A stretch of DNA of 19,917 bases from an uncultured Bacillota bacterium (GTDB lineage: Bacteria; Bacillota; Clostridia; Lachnospirales; Lachnospiraceae), in contig CATWQE010000047.1 of the NCBI GenBank assembly GCA_958352855.1, forward strand, positions 1 through 19,917, in the 5' to 3' direction. The notes below the pieces were generated by a model. The model saw only the letters and a list, made by a program, of their open reading frames with translations. It had not been told where the DNA came from and made no database searches. The position numbers and the translations under genes are program-made. Positions 13,495 through 19,917 of this stretch are shown here, one piece after another (the stretch's first letter is position 1; the number at the start of each line of letters is the position of its first letter).

Positions 13495-14121
13495 ATGCGA
13501 AAAGAAGAAAAAACAAAGCGTACTTATGAACGGATTCTCCTGGCCGCCATGGCGGAATTTGGAACGAAGAATTATGATACGGCTTCTCTGACAACGCTTT
13601 GCAATGAGAATCAAATCTCGAAAGGTTTGATTTATCACAATTTTAAGAATAAAGATGAGCTATATTTAAAATGCGTAGAAAAATGTTTTGAAGAAATGGT
13701 TGCTGATTTTGAAAAAAGAGAATACAAAGCAGAAAGCATACAGGAAAGTTTACATAATCTGTTTCAAATGAGAGAACAGTTTTTTGAGGAACATCCCTAT
13801 TGCTGCCACATTTTTTTTAATGCTGTTTTACAGCCACCCAGACATTTGCAGAATGAAATTCACAATCTAAGACAAAAGTATGATGTTTTTTATGTGAAAT
13901 GTTTTTGGGAGCTGCTGCAGAAAACACAGCTACGTGAGGGAATAACCGTAGAAACAGCCACAGAATATTTTTTGATTTTTGTGGAAATGTATAATGGATA
14001 TTTTCAGAATAAATTTTTTGAAGAAGAGGATTTCCAGGATTTAATGAAAAATCATGAAGTGAATCTCTCTAAAATTTTAGATATTATGCTGTATGGTGTG
14101 GCAAAACAAGAGGAGAAATAA
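13495..14121 (+). CDS. TetR/AcrR-family transcription regulator
   Basis: A 208-residue repressor. GAGG at 13482-13485 supports the ATG at 13495; an ATG at 13480 overlaps the MATE gene and has no ribosome site. The N-terminal TetR helix-turn-helix is clear: TYERILLAAMAEFGTKNYDTAS, then the recognition region ISKGLIYHNFKNKDELYLKCVE. The C-terminal ligand domain is helical and not similar to a named subgroup that I recognise. It probably binds TTGACTAGATGGTCAA at 12011-12026 and is released by a MATE substrate, controlling its own operon and thereby the two genes after it. Confidence 0.92.
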   Translation: MRKEEKTKRTYERILLAAMAEFGTKNYDTASLTTLCNENQISKGLIYHNFKNKDELYLKCVEKCFEEMVADFEKREYKAESIQESLHNLFQMREQFFEEHPYCCHIFFNAVLQPPRHLQNEIHNLRQKYDVFYVKCFWELLQKTQLREGITVETATEYFLIFVEMYNGYFQNKFFEEEDFQDLMKNHEVNLSKILDIMLYGVAKQEEK

Positions 14122-14122
14122 A

Positions 14123-14815
14123 GTGGAAACAGTGACATTTAATGAATTAATTACATCAAATAAGCCAGAGACATTTTTGGAATCAGCCCAGCCATTTATT
14201 AAACTCATGATGCAGTATCAGTGCGCCATGCTGGAGGTTCAGACGAAATTTCAGGTTTTAAATGCAGAGTTATCACTGGGAGATGACCAGAATCCCATTG
14301 AATCTATTTCCTGCAGACTGAAGAAAACCATTAGTATTATAGAAAAACTCAGACGAAAGAATCTGGAAGTAAATGTGGAGAATATTGAGAAATATTTGCA
14401 GGATGTGGCAGGTATCAGGGTGATATGCTCTTTTCAAAAGGATGTGTATCGTCTGGCAGAGAAAATATGTTCTCAGGATGATATTCGTCTGATTGAAAAA
14501 AAGGATTATATTAAAAATCCCAAAAAGAACGGATACAGGAGTTTGCATTTGATTTTAGAAGTGCCCGTATTTTTTTTAGATGAAACAAAACCCATGAAAG
14601 TGGAAGTGCAACTGCGCACCATTGCTATGGATTTCTGGGCAAGTATTGAACACAAAATACGTTATAAAAAAGATGTTCAGGATAATGTTTTACTCATTGA
14701 ACAGGAATTGTGCCGGTGTGCAGAAGAATTACATGCAGTGGATTTGAAGATGCAATATATTGGGGAAAAGGTAGAAAAGGAAAAAAATAAGGAACTTGGA
14801 GGAAATGAAAGGTGA
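14123..14815 (+). CDS. RelQ-like small alarmone synthetase, (p)ppGpp synthetase
   Basis: A 230-residue single-domain RelA/SpoT synthetase that moves pyrophosphate from ATP to GDP or GTP. It has no hydrolase or regulatory domain. The start is a GTG at 14123 with AGGAG at 14111-14115, one base after the tetR stop; no ATG is close. Family residues: PIESISCRLKKTISIIEKLRRK near 55-77, DVAGIRVICSF at 94-104, KKDYIKNPKKNGYRSLH ending at H142, and the catalytic EVQLR (E161, Q163, R165) followed by TIAMDFWASIEHKIRYKK. These match RelQ/YjbM more than RelP/YwaC. All catalytic residues are present, so it should be active. Its stop overlaps the next start (GTGA). A drug-responsive promoter would let efflux-pump inducers raise (p)ppGpp. 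Confidence 0.92.
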   Translation: METVTFNELITSNKPETFLESAQPFIKLMMQYQCAMLEVQTKFQVLNAELSLGDDQNPIESISCRLKKTISIIEKLRRKNLEVNVENIEKYLQDVAGIRVICSFQKDVYRLAEKICSQDDIRLIEKKDYIKNPKKNGYRSLHLILEVPVFFLDETKPMKVEVQLRTIAMDFWASIEHKIRYKKDVQDNVLLIEQELCRCAEELHAVDLKMQYIGEKVEKEKNKELGGNER

Positions 14816-16653
14816 TACTTTTAATTTTGAAACTATTTGCGGCAATTATACTTGCCTTTGGAGCAGGAAAATTAATCTCAAAACTGAAACTGCCTTCCAT
14901 CTTAGGGTGGCTGATTGCAGGAATGATTTTAGGTCCCCATGCAGTTTCTTTGGTAAATGAAGAAATTTTGAATGCACAGTGGTATCAGGTTATGATACAT
15001 ATTTTAGAATGTACAGTAGGTTTGATGATTGGAACAGAACTTGTATGGAATAAAATCAAGCGTTCCGGAAAGTCTATTGTGATTACAACCTTAACACAAT
15101 CCATCGGAACATTTTTGCTTGTTTCACTTGTTTTTGGGATTGTTTTTTACTTCCAGGATATTCCTTTATATTTAGCGTTTTTATTTGGTGGTATTGCACT
15201 GGCAACTGCACCGGCTCCTGCCTTATCCATTGTAAGGGAATTTAAAACAAAGGGACCGGTTACGGATACTTTGATTCCAATGGCTGCTCTTGATGATATT
15301 GTGGGCTGTGTTATTTTCTTTACTACCATTGCCATTGTGGCAGGAAATCTTTCCGCGGGGGAATTACCGGCTTATATGATTGCTCTGGTTGTGATTCTTC
15401 CGCTGGTAATTGGAGCTTTAACTGGAATTTTGGCTGGATTTACGTTGAAAAAAGAGAGAAGTTCTTCTGTAACTCTGCTTCTTGTAATTGGAAATATTTT
15501 ACTTGCGTCCGGAGTCGGATTTTTCTTTAACAATCTGGTAATGCCAAAACCGGTTTTAAACTTTATGTTAATTGGAATGGCTTTTTCTGCAGCTTTTGCA
15601 AATATGGTTACAGAAAAGAGGCTGGAGCAGATTATGCATGTATTCAATCCAGTACTTGGAATTGCAATGATTTTTGTGATTTTTAATCTGGGAGCGCCTC
15701 TGGATTATCACTTGATTATGGGAGCAGGAGTGTTTACTGCTATTTACATTGCTGCCAGGGCCTTTGGTAAATATTTTGGTGCATATTTTGGAGCAAGTAT
15801 TACAAAATCACCGGAAACAGTCAAAAAGTTTCTTGGTTTTACATTGCTGCCCCATTCAGGCGTCTCTCTGGTTTTTACCGGAATTGCAGTTTCTGTATTG
15901 AGTACGCCTGCACCGGAATGTGCCAGAATTATTCAGGGAACTATTGCAGCGGCAGCAGTAATCAATGAAATTATAGCAGTCGTAGTTGCGAAAAAAGGAT
16001 TTGAATGGGCTGGTGAGTTTGAAAGTCAGCCAGAAGAAATTGCTGTTCAGGAAAACAAAATGCCGGTTATTATTACCATCAGCAGACAGCATGGCAGTGG
16101 CGGAAGAGAAATTGGAAAGAAGCTGTCCGAAAATCTTGGGATTCCATTTTACGACCAGGATTTGATTGAAATGGCAGCAAAATCCTCTTCTATTGATAAA
16201 AATTTCCTGGAACATGCTGATACCAAAGGTGCGGGAGGTTTTTGGCAGAGCCTGGGAGAAGGAATACAGCATGATTTGTCCCTGAGTGATAAAGCATTTT
16301 TACATCAGGCATCTGTTATCCGGGAAATTGCCGGAAAGGGGAGCTGTGTCATCGTTGGAAGATGCGGGGATTATATATTAAAGGACTATAAAAATGTTCT
16401 GAAAGTATTTGTCTATGCAGATTTGGACAGCCGCAAAGACAGAATAGAACATGTTTATAAAGAAGATGATAAGAAGGCGCTTGATAAGATTGAAAAAACA
16501 GATAAGAAAAGAGCATCCTATTACAAATATTATACAGGTCAAAACTTTGGAGAAGCAAAGAATTATGACATTTGTTTAAACAGTGGGCTTTTGGGAATTG
16601 CAAAATGTGTAGAGACCATTCAGAAGGTTTGCAAGAACACCAAAGAGGAGTAA
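14812..16653 (+). CDS. CPA2-type cation/proton antiporter fused to cytidylate-kinase-like domain
   Basis: A 613-residue fusion. The GTG start at 14812 has GGAGG at 14799-14803 and overlaps the synthetase stop. Residues 1 to about 395 form a monovalent cation/proton antiporter with some 12 membrane segments: KLKLPSILGWLIAGMILGP at the first helices and the ion-site pair D161-D162 (MAALDDIVG). A charged linker follows. From M417 on is a complete cytidylate-kinase-like domain (VIITISRQHGSGGREIGKK P-loop near 419-436, FYDQDLIEMAA, VIVGRCGDYIL, FVYADLDSRKDRI). The kinase part has the size of a free-standing protein, and its ATG at 16060 follows AGGA, so an internal start is possible. The domain could be an enzyme or a nucleotide-sensing gate for the antiporter; which one is unknown. 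The gene ends without an obvious terminator. Confidence 0.88.
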   Translation: MILLILKLFAAIILAFGAGKLISKLKLPSILGWLIAGMILGPHAVSLVNEEILNAQWYQVMIHILECTVGLMIGTELVWNKIKRSGKSIVITTLTQSIGTFLLVSLVFGIVFYFQDIPLYLAFLFGGIALATAPAPALSIVREFKTKGPVTDTLIPMAALDDIVGCVIFFTTIAIVAGNLSAGELPAYMIALVVILPLVIGALTGILAGFTLKKERSSSVTLLLVIGNILLASGVGFFFNNLVMPKPVLNFMLIGMAFSAAFANMVTEKRLEQIMHVFNPVLGIAMIFVIFNLGAPLDYHLIMGAGVFTAIYIAARAFGKYFGAYFGASITKSPETVKKFLGFTLLPHSGVSLVFTGIAVSVLSTPAPECARIIQGTIAAAAVINEIIAVVVAKKGFEWAGEFESQPEEIAVQENKMPVIITISRQHGSGGREIGKKLSENLGIPFYDQDLIEMAAKSSSIDKNFLEHADTKGAGGFWQSLGEGIQHDLSLSDKAFLHQASVIREIAGKGSCVIVGRCGDYILKDYKNVLKVFVYADLDSRKDRIEHVYKEDDKKALDKIEKTDKKRASYYKYYTGQNFGEAKNYDICLNSGLLGIAKCVETIQKVCKNTKEE

Positions 16654-16700
16654 TTAGATAAAGTAATTGTACGAAATCCTATGAAAGGCAGTAAAAAAAC

Positions 16701-16729
16701 TTGCATTTTCTTGTACCCTATGATATAAT
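16701..16729 (+). promoter_or_regulatory. Strong promoter of rpmE
   Basis: TTGCAT (16701-16706), a 17-nt spacer and an extended consensus -10 (TGATATAAT, with TATAAT at 16724-16729). The predicted start is near 16736, leaving a leader of about 64 bases. It separates the housekeeping translation genes from the antiporter operon. Confidence 0.8.
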
Positions 16730-16799
16730 CTAGAAGCTGTTTGAATTTGAAAACGCAATAAAACATATAAATAATCAAAATATAGAAGAGGTGAAAATC

Positions 16800-17000
16800 A
16801 TGAAAGAAGGAATCCATCCAAATTACCAGGAATGTACAGTAACATGCAACTGTGGAAATACATTTAAGACAGGATCTACAAAGTCTGAACTCCGCGTAGA
16901 AGTTTGCTCTAAATGTCATCCTTTCTATACAGGACAGCAGAAAGCTGCACAGGCTCGTGGACGTATTGATAAATTTAATAAGAAATACGGCATGAAATAA
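16800..17000 (+). CDS. rpmE: 50S ribosomal protein L31
   Basis: A 66-residue protein of the large ribosomal subunit. AAGAGGTG precedes the ATG at 16800; a GTG at 16791 lies inside that ribosome site. It opens MKEGIHPNY as usual and has C16, C18, C36 and C39, so it is the zinc-binding (C+) form rather than the zinc-independent paralogue made under zinc limitation. The ending RGRIDKFNKKYGMK is typical. It is followed by a hairpin and then by yqhQ-prmC-prfA, the usual Clostridia order. Confidence 0.98.
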   Translation: MKEGIHPNYQECTVTCNCGNTFKTGSTKSELRVEVCSKCHPFYTGQQKAAQARGRIDKFNKKYGMK

Positions 17001-17012
17001 TTATGAGGTAGG

Positions 17013-17044
17013 AAGAGGTTGAGGTTTTAGGACTTCAACCTCTT
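17013..17044 (+). terminator. Hairpin after rpmE, likely partial terminator
   Basis: AAGAGGTTGA (17013-17022) pairs perfectly with TCAACCTCTT (17035-17044) over a 12-nt loop. The tract after it (ATTGCGTTTAAA) is a poor U-run, so read-through into yqhQ-prmC-prfA is likely; it may tune the ratio of L31 to the downstream proteins. Confidence 0.6.
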
Positions 17045-17075
17045 ATTGCGTTTAAAGGAAATTCCAGGAGGAAAC

Positions 17076-18053
17076 ATGAAATCATCAAATATTGGTGGAC
17101 AAGCTGTCATGGAAGGAATCATGATGCGCCATAAAGATGTGTATTCCATTGCAGTGAGAAAACCGGATAAAGAGATAGAAATAAAGGTTGAAGACTATAA
17201 GAGTATTATGAAATGGAAGTCTCTTTTAAAGATTCCTATTCTAAGAGGTGTCTTTAACTTTATAGATTCCTTAGTGGTAGGTACGAAATGTCTTATGTAT
17301 TCTGCCACGTTTTTTGAGGAAGAGGAAGATCTGGAGAAGAGAAAGGCTCTGGAAGGAGAAGAAAGAGAACGGGAAGAGGCAAAGAAAGAAAAACAGGATA
17401 AATTGCTTATGACGGGAACTGTGATCTTTTCCATTATTTTTTCTGTAGCGTTATTCATGGTATTACCGTATCTCATTGCCAGTCTTTTGCAGAAGGTAGG
17501 GGCAACAGAAACCATGATTACCATAGCAGAGGCAGCAGTGCGGATTTGTCTGTTTCTTGGGTATCTGCTTTTGATTTCCAAAATGGAAGATATCCAGAGG
17601 GTATTTATGTATCATGGCGCTGAACATAAATGTATTAACTGTGTAGAGCATGGAATGCCCCTTACTGTGGAGAATGTCATGAAAAGTTCCAGGTTGCATA
17701 AGCGCTGTGGAACCAGCTTTTTGTTTTTTGTTATTATTATCAGTATTGTGTTCTTTATGGGATTTTTTGCAGTAGTGCCCATTCAGACTTTGTGGTTGAG
17801 GGTAATTGTAAGAATTCTTTTAGTACCTGTGATTGCAGGTGTTTCCTATGAGATTATTAAGCTGGCAGGAAACAGTGACCATTGTGTTATATCTCTTTTG
17901 TCAAAGCCAGGCATGGCGTTGCAGAAGCTGACAACGAAAGAGCCCACACCAGATATGGCAGAAGTGGCTATTGCGGCAGTGGAGGCTGTGTTTGACTGGA
18001 AAGCATATTTAGAAGAAAACTTTCCCAAAGAGACAGGAAACGGAGAACCCTGA
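17076..18053 (+). CDS. yqhQ: DUF1385 membrane protein YqhQ
   Basis: A 325-residue integral membrane protein of unknown biochemical role. AGGAGG at 17066-17071 sets the start at 17076. The conserved opening SNIGGQAVMEGIMMR and the central HGAEHKCINCVEHG with LHKRCGTSF are the family's hallmarks; the His/Cys/Glu-rich arrangement suggests metal binding. Between them is a long acidic/basic stretch (about residues 85-110, EEEEDLEKRK and EREEAKKEKQ) that looks like a charged cytoplasmic loop, then several membrane segments. It overlaps prmC by one base (TGATG), so the two are translationally coupled. It is commonly found beside prmC and prfA in Firmicutes. Confidence 0.92.
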   Translation: MKSSNIGGQAVMEGIMMRHKDVYSIAVRKPDKEIEIKVEDYKSIMKWKSLLKIPILRGVFNFIDSLVVGTKCLMYSATFFEEEEDLEKRKALEGEEREREEAKKEKQDKLLMTGTVIFSIIFSVALFMVLPYLIASLLQKVGATETMITIAEAAVRICLFLGYLLLISKMEDIQRVFMYHGAEHKCINCVEHGMPLTVENVMKSSRLHKRCGTSFLFFVIIISIVFFMGFFAVVPIQTLWLRVIVRILLVPVIAGVSYEIIKLAGNSDHCVISLLSKPGMALQKLTTKEPTPDMAEVAIAAVEAVFDWKAYLEENFPKETGNGEP

Positions 18054-18925
18054 TGGCAGTAAGAAGCTATAAAGAACTTTTAGAATACGGAAAAGCCCAG
18101 TTAAAACAAGGAGAAATTCAGGAGTATCAGTTGGATGCCTGGCTTCTTTTGGAGCATGTGTTTCAGATTTCCAGAACCTGGTATTTTGTGCATGAGACAG
18201 AACCGGCAGAGGAAAAGAAAGCAGAAGAATATGAGAAGCTTATCCAAAGAAGAAAAAGTCATGTGCCCCTCCAGCAGTTGACAAAAGAAGGCTATTTCTA
18301 TGGAATGAAGTTTTATGTGAACGAACATGTATTGATTCCAAGACAGGATACGGAAATTCTGGTAGAAGAAGTGCTGAAACTATGCGAAAGTCTGTGGGGG
18401 CGGGAAGAGAGGAAAATTGAAATTCTTGACTTGTGTACTGGCAGCGGATGTATTTTATTAAGCCTTCTTGCAAATCTGAAGGAGGCGGCAGGTACAGGGG
18501 CAGATTTATCCCCTAAAGCCCTGGAGGTTGCCGGACGAAACTCCGAAGAGCTGGAGATTCCGGCAAAGTGGCTGCACAGCAATTTATTTGAAAAGATAGA
18601 AGGTAAGTATGATATCATCGTGTCAAATCCTCCTTATATTAAAACTTCCGTAATTGAAGATTTGATGGAGGAAGTACGGCTTTATGAGCCGAGAATGGCT
18701 TTAGATGGCAGAGAAGACGGACTGTATTTTTACAGGGAAATTATTAGAGAAGCCCAAAAGTATCTGAAGTCTGGGGGTATTCTGGCCTTTGAGATTGGAT
18801 ATGACCAGGGAGAAGCAGTCAGCAGCCTTATGAAAGAACAGGGATATGAACATATCCGGGTTGTGAAGGATTTGGCAGGACTTGACAGGTGTGTAATAGG
18901 AATCAGAAATCAGGAGGAAATATAA
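18053..18925 (+). CDS. prmC: Release factor glutamine N5-methyltransferase
   Basis: A 290-residue S-adenosylmethionine enzyme that methylates the Gln of the GGQ motif in release factors. The N-terminal helical domain (to about residue 85) recognises the factor. The SAM-binding motif ILDLCTGSGCI is at 124-134, and the catalytic NPPY at 192-195 binds the glutamine side chain. Length and motifs are standard. It overlaps yqhQ by one base and prfA by one base (TAATG), so enzyme and substrate are made from the same message. Confidence 0.97.
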   Translation: MAVRSYKELLEYGKAQLKQGEIQEYQLDAWLLLEHVFQISRTWYFVHETEPAEEKKAEEYEKLIQRRKSHVPLQQLTKEGYFYGMKFYVNEHVLIPRQDTEILVEEVLKLCESLWGREERKIEILDLCTGSGCILLSLLANLKEAAGTGADLSPKALEVAGRNSEELEIPAKWLHSNLFEKIEGKYDIIVSNPPYIKTSVIEDLMEEVRLYEPRMALDGREDGLYFYREIIREAQKYLKSGGILAFEIGYDQGEAVSSLMKEQGYEHIRVVKDLAGLDRCVIGIRNQEEI

Positions 18926-19917
18926 TGTTTGATAAATTAGAGGACATTTTAGTCCGCCTTGCAGAAATTTTAAACGAGCTGAATGAACCTACGGTAGCAA
19001 ACGATACGGCAAGATTTCAAAAGCTCATGAAAGAGCAGAGTGAATTACAGCCCATTGCAGATGCGTATAATGAGTATAAGAGCTGCAAAGAGACTGTAGA
19101 GGACAGCTTAATGATGCTGGATGAGGAATCGGATGAAGAAATGCGGGAAATGCTCAAAGAGGAGCTTTCAGACGCAAAGAAGAGGATTGAGGAACTGGAA
19201 CAGGAATTGAAGATTCTTCTGCTTCCAAAAGACCCAAATGATGAGAAAAATGTTATTGTAGAAATCCGCGCCGGCGCAGGTGGTGATGAGGCAGCGCTTT
19301 TTGCAGCAGAAATTTACAGAATGTATGTAAAATATGCGGAATCTCAAAACTGGAGATGCGAGATGATGAGTCTCAATGAAAATGGTATTGGGGGCTTTAA
19401 AGAAGTTACCTTTATGATTAACGGACAGGGGGCTTATTCAAAGCTGAAATACGAAAGCGGTGTTCACCGGGTACAGCGTGTGCCGGAGACAGAAAGCGGT
19501 GGAAGAATCCATACCTCTACGATCACAGTGGCACTTATGCCGGAGGCAGAGGAAATTGACTTCCAGTTAGATTTGAATGATTGTAAATTTGATGTATTTC
19601 GTGCTTCTGGAAATGGTGGGCAATGTGTAAACACCACAGATTCCGCAGTGCGTCTGACCCATATTCCTACGGGTATCGTAATTTCCTGTCAGGATGAGAA
19701 AGCACAGTTAAAAAACAAGGATAAGGCGTTAAAGGTTCTGCGTTCCCGTCTGTATGACATGGAGCTGCAAAAGCGTCATGACGCGGAGGCAGAAGCCAGA
19801 AGAAGTCAGGTTGGAACAGGGGATCGTTCTGAGAAAATCAGAACTTATAACTTCCCCCAGGGGCGTGTGACCGATCACAGAATCAAGCTGACTTTGCACC
19901 GGCTGGACAGCATTTTA
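18925..19917 (+). CDS. prfA: Peptide chain release factor 1, 3' end outside the window
   Basis: 331 codons are visible, with no stop before the window edge; RF1 is about 355-360 residues, so only the C-terminal end is missing. AGGAGG at 18912-18917 precedes the ATG at 18925. It recognises UAA and UAG and triggers peptide release. The codon-recognition tripeptide of the P-x-T type is PET (HRVQRVPETESGGRIHTST), confirming RF1 rather than RF2. The catalytic GGQ is G231-G232-Q233 in ASGNGGQCVNTTDSAVRLTH; Q233 is the target of PrmC encoded just upstream. The N-terminal coiled-coil region (about 1-100) is acidic as usual. Confidence 0.98.
   Translation, partial: MFDKLEDILVRLAEILNELNEPTVANDTARFQKLMKEQSELQPIADAYNEYKSCKETVEDSLMMLDEESDEEMREMLKEELSDAKKRIEELEQELKILLLPKDPNDEKNVIVEIRAGAGGDEAALFAAEIYRMYVKYAESQNWRCEMMSLNENGIGGFKEVTFMINGQGAYSKLKYESGVHRVQRVPETESGGRIHTSTITVALMPEAEEIDFQLDLNDCKFDVFRASGNGGQCVNTTDSAVRLTHIPTGIVISCQDEKAQLKNKDKALKVLRSRLYDMELQKRHDAEAEARRSQVGTGDRSEKIRTYNFPQGRVTDHRIKLTLHRLDSIL

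Noticed and set aside
16735..16748. Minus-strand match to the repeat segment AATTTCAAACAGC in the rpmE leader
   Set aside because: Only about 13 bases with one mismatch, and similarity does not extend either way; most likely chance in AT-rich sequence.
19489..19497. RF1 codon-recognition tripeptide PET instead of PAT as evidence for altered stop-codon use
   Set aside because: It still fits the P-x-T pattern of RF1, and the surrounding motif is normal.

Overview
The window looks like chromosomal DNA of a low-GC anaerobic Firmicute, most likely a gut Lachnospiraceae relative (Blautia/Dorea/Ruminococcus type). This rests on AT-rich codon use, strong AGGAG ribosome sites, the rpmE-yqhQ-prmC-prfA order, and several anaerobe-typical genes (an EFR1-type flavodoxin/ferredoxin remnant, DUF3795, a small RelQ-type alarmone synthetase). 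Species cannot be fixed from sequence reading alone.

Layout. (1) 1-2555: an accessory segment with the 3' part of a RES-domain protein and a complete DUF1016/YhcG-type PD-(D/E)xK nuclease gene. The nuclease gene lies between two 212-nt direct repeats (959-1170 and 2344-2555) that differ at about 17 positions with no indels. Each ends in an intrinsic terminator, and together they show conserved, partly covarying stem-loops. A third, truncated copy (11211-11308) lies 9 kb away and supplies the last codons of another gene. (2) 2556-8424: a complete uptake and catabolism cluster, made of a tripartite tricarboxylate-type transporter (lipoprotein tctC, then tctB and tctA), a cytoplasmic sulfatase, and a GntR/LacI chimeric regulator. 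The likely promoter region is rich in GTACAA half-sites. The arrangement suggests import of a small sulfated carboxylate that is desulfated inside the cell. (3) 8425-11920: a region of decay and small accessory genes. It holds a 5'-truncated rsgA paralogue, a GNAT acetyltransferase, a DUF3795 protein, a flavodoxin with two compensating poly-A frameshifts, a carboxymuconolactone-decarboxylase-like protein fused at its end to the repeat, and a minus-strand EFR1-type pseudogene.

(4) 11921-16653: a tight four-gene run headed by a promoter with a TetR-type operator and a perfect 17-bp inverted repeat. The genes are a MATE efflux pump, a TetR regulator, a RelQ-like (p)ppGpp synthetase, and a fusion of a CPA2-type cation/proton antiporter with a C-terminal cytidylate-kinase-like domain. 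The last two overlap by GTGA and are probably translationally coupled. (5) 16654-19917: the housekeeping translation operon. Ribosomal protein L31 has its own strong promoter, then come the membrane protein YqhQ (DUF1385), the release-factor glutamine methyltransferase PrmC, and its substrate release factor 1, which runs off the window end. The last three genes overlap stop-to-start.

The most interesting signals are the structured repeat around the nuclease gene, the alarmone-synthetase/antiporter-kinase operon, and the transporter-sulfatase cluster.
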